Positions 17,459 to 27,303 of a stretch of 55,836 bases of DNA are shown piece after piece. Each line of letters starts with the position of its first letter. The stretch's first letter is position 1. The notes under the pieces were generated by a model. That model saw nothing but the letters and a program-made list of their open reading frames with translations. It was not told where the DNA came from and ran no database searches. The translations under genes were made by a program, and so were the position numbers. This DNA comes from Rhodanobacteraceae bacterium (GTDB taxonomy: Bacteria > Acidobacteriota > Terriglobia > Terriglobales > Acidobacteriaceae), in the NCBI GenBank assembly GCA_025350865.1, contig JANXWZ010000108.1, positions 1 through 55,836 on the forward strand. Direction: 5' to 3'.

Positions 17459-18724
17459 TCATACCGAGTGGAAGCCTGCCTTTCTCATCGCGATTCCAAC
17501 CTCTCGGTTTTTAGCGAATGTCGACCACACGAACCCGGTACGGTAGTTTTCCGCCATCACGACGCTGATGCCGAGGTCGATCCCCAGGACTTTCTCGTCG
17601 TACCAATTTTCGTCGGGATTCATTGCGTCGCAGAAGCCGTAGCGCCCCCAGCCTAATTTGCCGTAATTAGCCTTGAGGGCTCGCTGTACGCGCAGGCAGG
17701 CATCGGGGAGAAACGGCAGCGAGCCGGCCGAGGCGTAGGGCACGATCGATCCGTCGATGCCACCGAAGCTTGGCGGTCCACCCCACGCCACGTAACCGTG
17801 CCGCGAGTCCGATGCGCTGATGCCCCAGTAGTCTGCGGAATACGGCTTTCCCATGCCGAGACAGAACGCCATGTGCGCCTGTGTGGCCAGAGTGGAGTTT
17901 GCAAAGTAGTCGGCGAATACGTCGCGCTTTTTGCGAAAGTCGAACCAGGCGTGACTGTACTGATGGACGAACAAGGGGTCGATCGCGGTGATGTACTCGA
18001 CGCCCGCGTAAGTCATTTTGGGCCGGGTCCAGGCGAGCCAGCAGGCGGGGTCGACAGGATGGGTTGGAGACCCGATCGCCAACAGATAAAGCATCATCAA
18101 TTCGCAGTATTGGTTCCAGCGGGACTTAAGAAAGTTGCCCTTATAAGACCCCATGGAAAACGTGTTGCTCCCATTGAGCATCCACGGCCAGTCGACGCGG
18201 TCATAGATCTCTGTAGCCAGTTTTACAATCTCGGCATCGCGGCTGAAGTAGGCTCTAGCCGTGAGCACACCACATAACAGAATCGCCGTATCGATGGAAG
18301 ATATTTCGCTGCCCGGAACGGACACGGCCGTCTCGCGATCGGTGAAGTGGGAAAAGAAACCGTGGTCATGCGGCATGTCCTCTGCGTGGAAACGCAAAGT
18401 GCGGCGCACTTGCTCGATCAGCTCCGCGTGCGGGCGGTAGGCTCGCTTGTCCGAGATACAAAGGGCCGTCAGTCCAAAGCCGGTGGCTGCGATGCTGGCC
18501 ATTCGGCGCGGATCTAATGCACCGGTGGCGTTGATCGCCGTAGCAGCATCCAGGACCTGCCCCGTCACCGGACTTGCCTGCTCCACGAAGTAGAGACAGC
18601 CGCGCATCTGCATGTCATCGAGGAATGCATCGTCGTCGGCGGAGTGCGCCTGAGCGAGCGATGGCAACGGACCCGAGAGGGCCGTCCCCGCCAACAACTT
18701 GAGTAGGTCGCGCCGATCCATCAT
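17459..18724 (-). CDS. Glucoamylase-family glycoside hydrolase, Tat-type signal
   Basis: About 421 residues from the ATG at 18724 (a second ATG at 18721 is equally possible); both lie right behind the stop of the GH39 gene, so translation is probably coupled. The N-terminus MDRRDLLKLLAG with a later SLAQA cleavage site looks like a twin-arginine signal, suggesting export as a folded protein. The rest matches the PF10091 glucoamylase-like (alpha/alpha-toroid) family: GFGLTALCI, GHFSHF-like segments, WNQYCELMMLYLLAIGSP, QYSHAWFDFR and GWGRYGFCDAMNP. Family members act on beta- or alpha-glucans; the substrate here is not certain. It is the third gene of the TonB receptor/GH39 unit. Confidence 0.87.
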   Translation of the reverse strand: MMDRRDLLKLLAGTALSGPLPSLAQAHSADDDAFLDDMQMRGCLYFVEQASPVTGQVLDAATAINATGALDPRRMASIAATGFGLTALCISDKRAYRPHAELIEQVRRTLRFHAEDMPHDHGFFSHFTDRETAVSVPGSEISSIDTAILLCGVLTARAYFSRDAEIVKLATEIYDRVDWPWMLNGSNTFSMGSYKGNFLKSRWNQYCELMMLYLLAIGSPTHPVDPACWLAWTRPKMTYAGVEYITAIDPLFVHQYSHAWFDFRKKRDVFADYFANSTLATQAHMAFCLGMGKPYSADYWGISASDSRHGYVAWGGPPSFGGIDGSIVPYASAGSLPFLPDACLRVQRALKANYGKLGWGRYGFCDAMNPDENWYDEKVLGIDLGISVVMAENYRTGFVWSTFAKNREVGIAMRKAGFHSV

Positions 18725-18725
18725 C

Positions 18726-20306
18726 CTAGCGTGCCATGGTAACAACTACGAGACCATGTGCGGGCACGACTATGTTCAACCGTCCTTGATTGAGCCTCAC
18801 GCGCTCGGGCGATGCCATAGCTCCGGCTGTTTGTAACTTGACTACTTGATCTTTGGTCAGATCGCCTGGCGGGCGTCCCATTGCGTCGAAGGCCTTGAGA
18901 ACATTGCCGTGGTCGTCGTCGATTCGCCATATCTCCACGGCAGCGTTCGCGGTTACGTTCTGGAGGGTGACGCGAAACGATTTCGCTGAGCCGGAGTTTG
19001 CCTGCGGCATTGTGTAAGCCGCGCCGGTCCCGACGGGTGGCGCGTAGTTCCAGAGCGCAACGGCGAGTCCCCCAGATGCAGTGACGGTAGCCATCGCAGA
19101 CTCGGAGCCAAGCGTCAACCGTTTGTCTCCCAACTTGTGCAGGGCGCGAAAGACATTGAGCGACGGCTTGGGAACGTGATCCGCAGCGACTAATCCGAAG
19201 CCTCCGTAGAACGGCGAGCGCACGACCCCCTGCTCTTCGAACACGTCTGAAAACGCCCAGTAGGCCATGTTCTGGACGAGCCCGTCGCACTGGCGGATGG
19301 TGTTTGCCAGCCATGGACCCATGTAGTCGGAGTCGGTGACGTTGGGCTCATTCGCGTAGCTGGCGTTGTACTCGGAGAAGATGAGCGGAATGGTCGGGTA
19401 GGCCGACTGTGTGATCTCCCGATGAACTTTCTGCACGGCCCGGAAGACCATCATGTCGCGTGGGATGTTCTCTTGAGTGCCGAGAACGTCTGGCGCGGTG
19501 TCGTTGGCATAGACGTGGGTGGAGACGAAGTCGACGGGAACATTGGCGGCCTTGGTATGGGCGAGAAAGGGTGCGACCCATGCCGCCTGGGCTGTCGACG
19601 GGCCGCCCACCTGGAGCCGCGGGGAGACTGCTTTGAGCGCCCTTGCGGTGTGGTCATATAGCTCGAAGTATGTGGGCTGCTTCGGGTTGCCGACCCAGAA
19701 GTCGATGTTCGGTTCGTTCCAGACTTCAAACTTCCAGGAGGCGACCTCGTCCAGGCCGTAACGCTCAACCAGATGCTCGGCGAACGCGCGAATCATCTTG
19801 TCCCAGGCGTCGTAGTCTTTTGGCGGCGAGACGTCGGGCTTGTACCAGAAGGCATGCAAGGCGGCTGGATCGCTTGCCATCTTGCGCGGCATAAAGCTCA
19901 TTTCAACGAACGGCTTTACCCCAGCTTCCATGACTCCGTCGTAGATTTGGTCGACGTAGGAGAAGTTGTAGACCGATGCGTCATTAGCGGCTTGCGCAGC
20001 CAGACCAGGGTTCTTCACCTGGCGATCCGGGTCGTACAGACCGACCTCGTCATTGAAGATTCCGTGGAAGCGTATGGATTGAAATCCGGTTGCTTCCTTG
20101 ACCGCGCGCAGATCGTCACGATAGCTCTGACGCAACGATAGGATCGCTCTGCCAGAGCCGAACGTCTGCTCCCAGAAATGTGGGAAGGGGGTCGTCGAGG
20201 CATGAGCATCGATGGTGATTTGCTCCGGCTCCTGGGCGTAGGCGTGGCTCGTGAAACCAGAGAAGGCGGGAAGAGTCAGGAGTGCGGCGCAGAGCAGAAT
20301 TCGCAT
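18726..20306 (-). CDS. GH39-family glycoside hydrolase (beta-xylosidase-like), secreted
   Basis: About 526 residues from the ATG at 20306, which has GGAG eight bases upstream; the earlier TTG would overlap that ribosome site. Residues 1-24 are a signal peptide ending in AYAQ. A TIM barrel contains the acid/base Glu198 in WNEPN and the nucleophile Glu312 in FSEYN, the spacing and context of GH39 beta-xylosidases and alpha-L-iduronidases. A beta-sandwich C-terminal domain follows from about residue 390. The gene lies between a TonB receptor and a glucoamylase-family enzyme, so it probably degrades a plant or microbial glycan in the periplasm. Exact linkage specificity cannot be read from sequence. 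Confidence 0.9.
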   Translation of the reverse strand: MRILLCAALLTLPAFSGFTSHAYAQEPEQITIDAHASTTPFPHFWEQTFGSGRAILSLRQSYRDDLRAVKEATGFQSIRFHGIFNDEVGLYDPDRQVKNPGLAAQAANDASVYNFSYVDQIYDGVMEAGVKPFVEMSFMPRKMASDPAALHAFWYKPDVSPPKDYDAWDKMIRAFAEHLVERYGLDEVASWKFEVWNEPNIDFWVGNPKQPTYFELYDHTARALKAVSPRLQVGGPSTAQAAWVAPFLAHTKAANVPVDFVSTHVYANDTAPDVLGTQENIPRDMMVFRAVQKVHREITQSAYPTIPLIFSEYNASYANEPNVTDSDYMGPWLANTIRQCDGLVQNMAYWAFSDVFEEQGVVRSPFYGGFGLVAADHVPKPSLNVFRALHKLGDKRLTLGSESAMATVTASGGLAVALWNYAPPVGTGAAYTMPQANSGSAKSFRVTLQNVTANAAVEIWRIDDDHGNVLKAFDAMGRPPGDLTKDQVVKLQTAGAMASPERVRLNQGRLNIVVPAHGLVVVTMAR

Positions 20307-20365
20307 ATCGGACTCCAAACTTTCATTCGACGCAAGATTGCAAGTGCTACAGGAAGGGTGGTTGC

Positions 20366-20393
20366 GGGTGGCCGATTGTATGGCCGGCCACCC
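20366..20393 (-). terminator. Hairpin between TonB receptor and GH39 genes
   Basis: A 9-bp perfect stem (GGGTGGCCG at 20366-20374, CGGCCACCC at 20385-20393) with a ten-base loop, placed right after the receptor stop codon. On the minus strand it is preceded by AAAA and not followed by a T-tract, so it may only reduce read-through or protect the mRNA end. Confidence 0.45.
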
Positions 20394-20400
20394 TGCGTTT

Positions 20401-23400
20401 TTAGAACTGGAAGCGGGCCAGCAATTCGATCACGCGACCCTCGTCTGCGCCTTGTGCGTAGCCGAAGTATGCGCTTGCGATGTTTGATCCGCCGGAGTTG
20501 TTGCCGATGGGCTGCAGCTGGAGTTTGTTGAAGACGTTATACATGTTGGCCTGGAGCCGGAGCAGGGTGTGGCGCTCGCCAAAGTCATGCGCGAACTCCT
20601 TGGCCATGCTCATGTCTATGTTCTGGTAGCAGGGGCCGCGGAAGCTGTTGCGACCGATTCCCGGTTTATAGACTCCGGTTGGCGGGAGGATGGTGGTGAA
20701 GTAATTGGCACCGCCTACGTTGGTTGCGCCGTTGAAGCGATTGGAGAAGTTCGAGCCAGTAGTGAACGCGTCGTTCGAGCAGCTGGTCCCGCCTCCACCG
20801 CTGTAAGCAATCGGACGCACGACGTTCTGCGTCGCAGCGCCATTCTGGATTGGTACGGTGTTCAGGTTGGTCGTAATCGGAGTCCACGGGAAGCCGGTGT
20901 GGTAGGTGTAGGTGGCATTGAGCTGGAAGCCGCTGACGAGCGCATCGAGAACCGCGCTATGCGTGTGGAAGGTTGGAGTCTGGTACAGCGCGGTTGCGGT
21001 AACCCGGTGCTTCACGTCGTAGTCTGAAGGCCCGTACTCGCTGGCATTGTTAGCTGGGTTGGTTTGATTTGCCGCACCGTCAGCCAGATCTCCGTTGGAG
21101 ACCTGGTCCATCGATTTTGCATAGGTGTAGTTGACGGTGTAGGCGATCCCATGACGCATCGGCCGTTCGAGCCGGGCGTTGAGGGAGTTGTAGTTCTGCA
21201 CCGAATCGGTCTGCGCGAAATACGCCGCATATACCGGGGAGTTTGCCTGGTTGTAGAGGAAGTTCTGATTGACGAGGCGAGCGTAGTGGTGACCCACGCT
21301 GCCGGCGTATCCAATGGTTGCAGTAGTGTTGAAGCCGAGCGAGCGCTGGATGTCGAGAGAATAGAGGTCGCTCGACGGGTACTTCAGGTTGTAGGGAGCA
21401 CCGTAGATTTCAATCTGAGGGGCCGGTTGACCCGGCGTGATCGCATTCGGGAATCCAGATGCGTTGATGCCTGTTTTGAGCGAGGGGTTCGGTGCAAAGC
21501 TTGATGGGGAGTGACTGGATCCGAGGCCGTACTTGATACCTGCCGTGTTGCCGGGCCCACCGCAGCATAGGCCGAAGGTGGCGATTCCGGGTCCGTCTTC
21601 CAGTGCGTTATTGAACAACGCAACGTCGAGCCGGTTGTACGCAAGGCTATAACCGCCGCGGATGACCATCTTGTTTTTAAAGATTGCGGGGGTATACGCG
21701 AAACCGATCTTCGGGCCGTAGTTGTTGTGCTGGAAATTCCACAGATGATCGTGCGGAACAAGCGCCAGTCCTGCCAGTTCCTTACCGGCAGGTCCAAGGA
21801 CGGGATAGTTCGTCTGTGACCCCTTGTTGGCCAGCGGCGTGAATTCCTCCCAACGCAATCCCATGTTCAACGTGAAGTTTGGAGTAACTTTCCAGTCGTG
21901 CTGTACGAAGGCAGCATAGTTCTCCGAGCGGAAGTATCGCTGGGTATTTGCCACCCCACCGGTGTTAGGATCAGCGGTAATCTGCTCGAACACGGAAGCG
22001 TCATTGGCGAAGGCAAAGAGGCCGTTGAACGCGTAGATCGGGCGCTCCTCACCGAACAGGTTGTCGTTGTCCTGTTCGAACCGGACTTCGACGCCTGCGC
22101 GAATGGTGTGATTGCCGAACGTGTGGGTCAGCGTATCGCGGACTTCATAGGTATTCTCGGCAAACTTCGCGGGGCTGGTGTTGCCGAAATTTACGCCGAA
22201 CTGGATGGGGAAGGGGTAGTTCTGAACGTTGACATACGGGATGCCGAAGTTGACCGCGTCGCCGCCATCCTTTACCTGATCATCAGCGAAACGGGTGCTG
22301 TTTCCGCGCAGTTCATTCAGCCAGCGCGGCGAAAAGGTGTGGATGTAAATGAGAGTGGCGGCCGAATTGAGCGGCTTGAAGGGCAGATAGTTCTGTGCTG
22401 CCGCAGGGCTCGTCCCGCTGGTGCCGAGGTTGTCGAGCTTTGTGAAGAAGACTGATCCCGCCACGAGATCCTTCGGAGTGATCTGCCAGTCCAGGCGACC
22501 GTTGTACTGGTTTCCGCGGCTTTGGCTCGGGACTTTGATCTGGGCAAACTGAACGTCGGGAATGCCGTCGAGCCCAGCCCCAATGTTGTTGGTTGGAAAG
22601 ACTCCAAGCTGCGATGCGCCGCCCGGGGTGAAAGAGCCAAGGTCCAGGCCGCCTGTGACTACGGCACAGTTTGTTGCGTTGAGGCCAGCGCAGGTCGGGG
22701 TGAGGAGACCGACGATGTTCGGAATGGAAGCGGGGTCGGCTACAATCCGCTGCGAGACGCCGCCCGACCGGTTACTTGCCAACGCAGCTCGATATTGTGG
22801 CGACAGCACATACGCCGTTGCGACGCTGGCGTTATTCTGCTTGTACTCCGAGAAGCTGGCAAAGAGGAAGAGCTTGTCCTTAACGACTGGACCGCCGAGC
22901 GATGCCGCCCAGGTGCGCTGCTTGTTGTTGTTACGGACCGTTGCGGTCCCGGGTGCTGGTCCACCGTACTTATTGAACTGGTTGAGGCCGGGTTCGTCAT
23001 AGAGGAAAAACAACGACCCGTGAATCTGGTTTGTGCCGCTCTTGCTGACGACCTGAATCTGCGCGCCCGTGTTCCGGCCGAGGCTCGCATCGTAAGAGGT
23101 GGAGACAACGTTAATCGCGTTTACGGCTTCCTGGTTGGGCGAAACTACCGCCGCGCCACCATGGGTCAGCGAGTTCACACTGACGCCGTCGATCATATAG
23201 TTGTTGTCCGACTGGCGCTGTCCGTTGGCCGAAATTTGCACGGCATTTTCTGTCTGGTAGATGCCGGAGTTCGAGCCGCCGGGACCCGCACCGTTGGGGA
23301 GGAAGACCGCATTTCCATTGCCTGCACGGGCCGCGTCTCCGCTGATGCCTGGCGCGGTGCGAATGAGTTCGTATGGGTCGGCACCGAAGATTGGCAGCCG

Positions 23401-23874
23401 CTGAATTTCTTCACTGTCGATGGTTCGTCCGATACTTGCATCCGTCGTCTGGAGCAGGGGAGCAGCATCCGCGTTGACCGTGATGCTTTGCGACTCCTGA
23501 CCGGTCTGCAGGGTTACATTGAGGTCCCTCGGGGTTTCCGCCGCTAGCGAGACGTTGGACTGCACGTTCTGCTGAAAGCCCTTGGCGGCCACCGTGACGG
23601 TATAGCTGCCGGGAGCTAACTCTCGAAACTGAAATGTGCCGGAAGGTCCAGAGACTACGGTCTGTTTGGCCTGCGTGGAGTCATTGCTGAGGGTGACTGT
23701 GGCGCCAGGAATCACGGCCTGCGTGGGGTCCTGGACGGTGCCCGAAAGGCTCGCGCCGAACTGAGCGCGGGCGATTGTGGGTGCCGCGCAAACCAGCGCG
23801 ATCAGGATCAAAACAGCGCCGCATCTGCGCATAAGATTGCTACAGCAGGAAAAACATTTCGACATCACCGACAT
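20401..23874 (-). CDS. TonB-dependent receptor, Oar-like, with carboxypeptidase-regulatory-like domain
   Basis: A 1157-residue outer-membrane protein. The start at 23874 follows GGAGG by four bases; an ATG three codons later is possible. A signal peptide ends near ARAQ (about residue 38). Residues 42-125 form the CarboxypepD_reg domain (SGTVQDPTQAVIPGATVTL). A plug domain follows with DGVSVNSL and SGTNQIHGSLFFLYDEP, and the rest is a large beta barrel. The C-terminus is RVIELLARFQF, ending in Phe as expected for BAM-assembled barrels. No TonB box was clear. Position upstream of two glycoside hydrolases suggests uptake of oligosaccharides (inference); such receptors are numerous in Terriglobia. 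Confidence 0.92.
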   Translation of the reverse strand: MSVMSKCFSCCSNLMRRCGAVLILIALVCAAPTIARAQFGASLSGTVQDPTQAVIPGATVTLSNDSTQAKQTVVSGPSGTFQFRELAPGSYTVTVAAKGFQQNVQSNVSLAAETPRDLNVTLQTGQESQSITVNADAAPLLQTTDASIGRTIDSEEIQRLPIFGADPYELIRTAPGISGDAARAGNGNAVFLPNGAGPGGSNSGIYQTENAVQISANGQRQSDNNYMIDGVSVNSLTHGGAAVVSPNQEAVNAINVVSTSYDASLGRNTGAQIQVVSKSGTNQIHGSLFFLYDEPGLNQFNKYGGPAPGTATVRNNNKQRTWAASLGGPVVKDKLFLFASFSEYKQNNASVATAYVLSPQYRAALASNRSGGVSQRIVADPASIPNIVGLLTPTCAGLNATNCAVVTGGLDLGSFTPGGASQLGVFPTNNIGAGLDGIPDVQFAQIKVPSQSRGNQYNGRLDWQITPKDLVAGSVFFTKLDNLGTSGTSPAAAQNYLPFKPLNSAATLIYIHTFSPRWLNELRGNSTRFADDQVKDGGDAVNFGIPYVNVQNYPFPIQFGVNFGNTSPAKFAENTYEVRDTLTHTFGNHTIRAGVEVRFEQDNDNLFGEERPIYAFNGLFAFANDASVFEQITADPNTGGVANTQRYFRSENYAAFVQHDWKVTPNFTLNMGLRWEEFTPLANKGSQTNYPVLGPAGKELAGLALVPHDHLWNFQHNNYGPKIGFAYTPAIFKNKMVIRGGYSLAYNRLDVALFNNALEDGPGIATFGLCCGGPGNTAGIKYGLGSSHSPSSFAPNPSLKTGINASGFPNAITPGQPAPQIEIYGAPYNLKYPSSDLYSLDIQRSLGFNTTATIGYAGSVGHHYARLVNQNFLYNQANSPVYAAYFAQTDSVQNYNSLNARLERPMRHGIAYTVNYTYAKSMDQVSNGDLADGAANQTNPANNASEYGPSDYDVKHRVTATALYQTPTFHTHSAVLDALVSGFQLNATYTYHTGFPWTPITTNLNTVPIQNGAATQNVVRPIAYSGGGGTSCSNDAFTTGSNFSNRFNGATNVGGANYFTTILPPTGVYKPGIGRNSFRGPCYQNIDMSMAKEFAHDFGERHTLLRLQANMYNVFNKLQLQPIGNNSGGSNIASAYFGYAQGADEGRVIELLARFQF

Positions 23875-24192
23875 ACTGCCTCCAAGGTGTTCGTAAAGCT
23901 CTTATTGCGCTGTTTCATTCGCGTAGGGGTAGTGAGCGGATGTGTGCACTTGTGAGCACCCTATGCCGGTTTTATGGCACGCTCTGGCTGCGTCGGCACT
24001 TTCATACCAACGGTGAACTGCAAGCCCGCGACCGCAAATCTAAAACGACAAACAACTCAATGATTTGCGACGCTGTCGGCCGGACTGGGGTTGTCTGCGG
24101 CTGCAATTTGTGGTGTTTTAAACCGCGCGGTGCGGGGAAATCGGCAAAAAAGGCGAGCCCGAGGCGGAACTCTGATTCCAGGCGCAAGAAAA
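23875..24192. other. Gap upstream of the glycan-locus TonB receptor
   Basis: No gene is supported here. The stretch should hold the promoter of the receptor (minus strand), but no convincing -35/-10 pair was found. An imperfect palindrome with arms GTGC/GCAC (around 23944-23959, containing GTGCACTTGTGAGCAC) could be an operator. GGAGG is adjacent to the receptor start. Confidence 0.35.
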
Positions 24193-24219
24193 GGGGAAGG
24201 CGGATGGTCCGCCTTCCCC
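24189..24219 (-). terminator. Rho-independent terminator of the peptidase operon
   Basis: A perfect 12-bp stem (GGGGAAGGCGGA at 24193-24204, TCCGCCTTCCCC at 24208-24219) with the three-base loop TGG. Read on the minus strand it is followed directly by TTTTCTT, a proper T-tract, and it lies 20 bases after the stop of the M14 peptidase gene. Confidence 0.88.
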
Positions 24220-24238
24220 CTCTTGATCGGTTCACGGT

Positions 24239-27200
24239 TTACTTTGTTGTGGGTTCTGTTAATGGAATCGCCAGATGATCGTGATTCAAAATGCTGTTGA
24301 ATACGAGGTTGTAGCTGCCGATGGTTTCGCCGCGATAGATCGGGTTGTTGGCGAAGAGCAACACGTTGCCCGAACCCACGTGGGCATCGACGACGATGGC
24401 GTGTTCTGCAATAACAGCGCCCTTATCGAGGAGGCCGGAGAGCAGGAGGTTCTTCGCCTCATCGAAGCGCAGGATCACCTGCGGCCGCGACGCCGGTGGC
24501 AGCACCTGCGGGTTGTTGCGGGTTTGCTCGTCGGTGAGCGCTTTCGCTTCCCAGACCTGCTGCTTGGCTGGGATCTCAGGGTCTACGTTGACCCGGCCTT
24601 GCGGCGCATCAATTTCGTCCGGGCCGCCGCGACCCGTGGGCCGATGAGCGTAGAGATCCATAAGAACGCGACCACCTCCGCGAGCAAGCGTGTTGCTGAC
24701 GTTGAAGCTCATGCCGTCGGCGCTCATGACGGGCAGTTTGGCGTCATAACCGTAGGCGATGGCACTGTTCTTCGCGACGAAGACACTGCCCAGCACGCTG
24801 CCCACGACGCGGCTGTCTGCCTTGGGGTTGATGCTGACGCCGGGTGCGAGTCCGGTGTCGATTGCGAACTGCGCGGTGTCTTCGCAGGTGATGAGAAGGC
24901 CGCCCTTGCTGACGAACGTCTTCAACTTCTCAAGACCGGTATAGCCGAGACCGGGCCGCGTATCGGCTGTTTCGTCGAGGCCGCCGAGGTTTGGCGTCAG
25001 GTCGGTCTTCTGCCAGGGAAGCGCGTTGGTAAACATGGGCAGGCCGTCGATGATGTCGGTGCTGGAGGCGCGGCCCACCGGGGCAAAGACGATGACGTCG
25101 AACTTGCTATTGAGGTCACTCTCGGTAGCGATCTTCTGCGTACTTAGGTACGTGAACGGAATGCCTGCGACATCGAACGCCTGGCGCCACCAGCCTTCGG
25201 TCTGCGTCGCGAGCCACGTGTGCATGAAGGCGATGCGCGGCGCGGTGACTGGGTGCGAGGCGACAGTAGGCGCTGCGTCGAGTCGAACTCCATCGAGCGC
25301 AAGCTTATGAAGCGCTGCGGTCGCCGCTGCTTCGTCGACGCCGGTGACGAGAAGCGATCCGGGGGCGAAGTGAGTCCCCTGTGCGTCGAACGCCTGCTCG
25401 GCGATGGCGAAGTGCGCCTGCTTGAGTTGGAACAGAAGCGAGAGCAACGTCGTCTGGCCGGTGTTGGCGATGGCTAAGGTAGAGCCGGTCCCGGTGAGCT
25501 TGCCAACGCTGGCCTGAAGATCAGTCACGGGCGTCATGGTGGACTGCAAGAACTTTGCGTCCGTTACGCGCGAGACCTTGACGTTGAACAACTCGCTGTA
25601 GGACCAGCCGGTGTCGTCGTAGGGGTGCTTCTGCGGATCGTCAGGTGCCCAGTACTGCTTGTCGAGAAGGGCGTCGGCTACGCGGGAGTAAGGCTGGTCA
25701 AGACGGATGACGTAGCTGCCTGCGGGGAACTTGACGGTAGTTGGCTTGTCGTCTTTCTTCGCCGGTGTCTTCTCGTCTTTGGTCGCGGAGCTATCGTCTT
25801 TTGGCTCTTCCTTCTTCTCGAGTTTTTTGGGAGCGGGGATGGTAACTTCCATTTCTGCGGAAAGCTGCTGGATTTCTACGTGCTGTGCCTCCAGCACTTT
25901 CAGCAACTGGAGCTGGCGATTGGTCTCTGCGGGGTTGGCGGCGAGAACGTATGCGGCCGGGCCTTCCAGTGTCGGCTTCTGTACCGAGCGCTTGCTCTTG
26001 GCGTAGTAGTTCTCGAGGAAGTGATGCGTGTTGTGCGAGAAGTAAGAGAGCGTCGTCAGCAAGGCACTCTGCTCGTAGTTGTTGTTGTCGCGCTGCGACC
26101 AGACTACCGAGGCGGGGGGAGGGTTCTGGCGGTACCAGGTGCGGGAGTACTGCTCTGGAGTGAGGGTGCGCTTTACGGTGTCGGCACCGCCATTTCCGAA
26201 CGTCTCGTAGAGGCGGCTGATGCCGTTATGCATGCCTGCGAGGAACATGAGGTAGCCGGGGCTCCAGGTGTCGAAGTCACCGTGGGTGAAGACGCCGGGC
26301 ATGCCGAAGCTCTGCATCTGTGCGACGTTATTCCAGCCAAGTTCGGCCCACTCATCGGCCAGCGTGGGGTCGATCCACGCGTTGTAGGGGCCGTCGCCGA
26401 CGGTGTTGTCGTAGAGGAAGGGAACGGATTCGTGGAGGTCGTGCAGCACCTGCGCGTGCCAGCCGAGGTAGGCGCCGAGCACGTTGCGCGTGAGGGCGAG
26501 GGTCATGCCCATGGCGTCGCGATTGTTATCGTGCGCAACGTAGTGGCCCCAGTAGGTGAGACGCGGATAGATCTCGTTCGGGTGGGCTTTGTGCCACTTG
26601 TAGATGTCGACCATGCGGTCGCGGCCATCGACTTCAACGACCGGTGTGATCAGCACGATCATGTGCGAGCGGATGTACTTGATGTAAGGCGAGTCATCGA
26701 CCGCGAGGCGGTAGGCCATCTCCATCAGAGCTGTGGGAGCGCCGGTTTCGGATGAGTGAATGGTGCCAGTGATGTAGTAGACAGGGAATGATTTGTCGAT
26801 CAGCGGCTGGGCCTTGGCGTCGTCGAGACCGATGGTGCGCGGGTCGGCGAGTTGGGACAGGCGGGCGTCATTCTCCTTCTGCGCCTTGAGGAGTTCGGCG
26901 TCGGCGATGGCGACGGCGATCATCTCGCGCCCCTCTTCGGTCTTGCCGATGGTGACCACCTTCACGCGCGGCGAGGACTTCTCCAGAAGCCGGAAATACT
27001 TGTACACGTCCTCGGCGTACGGCAGCATGTCGGGTGCGCCGGCAACGTCGCCTAGCACCTTCTCAGGGGTTGGCACGGTGGTGGAGGCGGGGAGGTACTC
27101 GACCAGCGGCGAGAGGAAGCGCGGCTCGGTCGTGTACTTGTGGATGCGATCGGTGTACGACTGATCGATGGGCTGTTTAGGATCGCGAGCAAAATTGCTG

Positions 27201-27277
27201 CTGAGTTGTGCGTGCGAAGCTGCGACAGACAGGAGGCCGAGAGCGGAAGCTGTGACGAGGTTACGACCGAAGCGCAT
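24239..27277 (-). CDS. M14-family zinc carboxypeptidase-like metallopeptidase
   Basis: A 1012-residue secreted protein; signal peptide to about residue 23 (SHAQ). The M14 zinc site begins with H174-x-x-E177 in GTIHSSETGAP, and a third His is available in the HDLHES segment (H279 or H282). HDNNRDAMGM is the substrate-binding Asn-Arg region. After residue about 470 a Lys/Glu/Asp-rich linker (KKLEKKEEPKDD and so on) leads into a C-terminal half of about 500 residues, similar in size to other acidobacterial large M14 proteins and probably a non-catalytic domain. It is the last gene of the operon, 26 bases behind the S9 peptidase. Likely trims peptides in the periplasm or outside. Confidence 0.9.
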   Translation of the reverse strand: MRFGRNLVTASALGLLSVAASHAQLSSNFARDPKQPIDQSYTDRIHKYTTEPRFLSPLVEYLPASTTVPTPEKVLGDVAGAPDMLPYAEDVYKYFRLLEKSSPRVKVVTIGKTEEGREMIAVAIADAELLKAQKENDARLSQLADPRTIGLDDAKAQPLIDKSFPVYYITGTIHSSETGAPTALMEMAYRLAVDDSPYIKYIRSHMIVLITPVVEVDGRDRMVDIYKWHKAHPNEIYPRLTYWGHYVAHDNNRDAMGMTLALTRNVLGAYLGWHAQVLHDLHESVPFLYDNTVGDGPYNAWIDPTLADEWAELGWNNVAQMQSFGMPGVFTHGDFDTWSPGYLMFLAGMHNGISRLYETFGNGGADTVKRTLTPEQYSRTWYRQNPPPASVVWSQRDNNNYEQSALLTTLSYFSHNTHHFLENYYAKSKRSVQKPTLEGPAAYVLAANPAETNRQLQLLKVLEAQHVEIQQLSAEMEVTIPAPKKLEKKEEPKDDSSATKDEKTPAKKDDKPTTVKFPAGSYVIRLDQPYSRVADALLDKQYWAPDDPQKHPYDDTGWSYSELFNVKVSRVTDAKFLQSTMTPVTDLQASVGKLTGTGSTLAIANTGQTTLLSLLFQLKQAHFAIAEQAFDAQGTHFAPGSLLVTGVDEAAATAALHKLALDGVRLDAAPTVASHPVTAPRIAFMHTWLATQTEGWWRQAFDVAGIPFTYLSTQKIATESDLNSKFDVIVFAPVGRASSTDIIDGLPMFTNALPWQKTDLTPNLGGLDETADTRPGLGYTGLEKLKTFVSKGGLLITCEDTAQFAIDTGLAPGVSINPKADSRVVGSVLGSVFVAKNSAIAYGYDAKLPVMSADGMSFNVSNTLARGGGRVLMDLYAHRPTGRGGPDEIDAPQGRVNVDPEIPAKQQVWEAKALTDEQTRNNPQVLPPASRPQVILRFDEAKNLLLSGLLDKGAVIAEHAIVVDAHVGSGNVLLFANNPIYRGETIGSYNLVFNSILNHDHLAIPLTEPTTK

Positions 27278-27303
27278 TGGGACCTTTCGAGGTGGGGTGT
27301 TGC

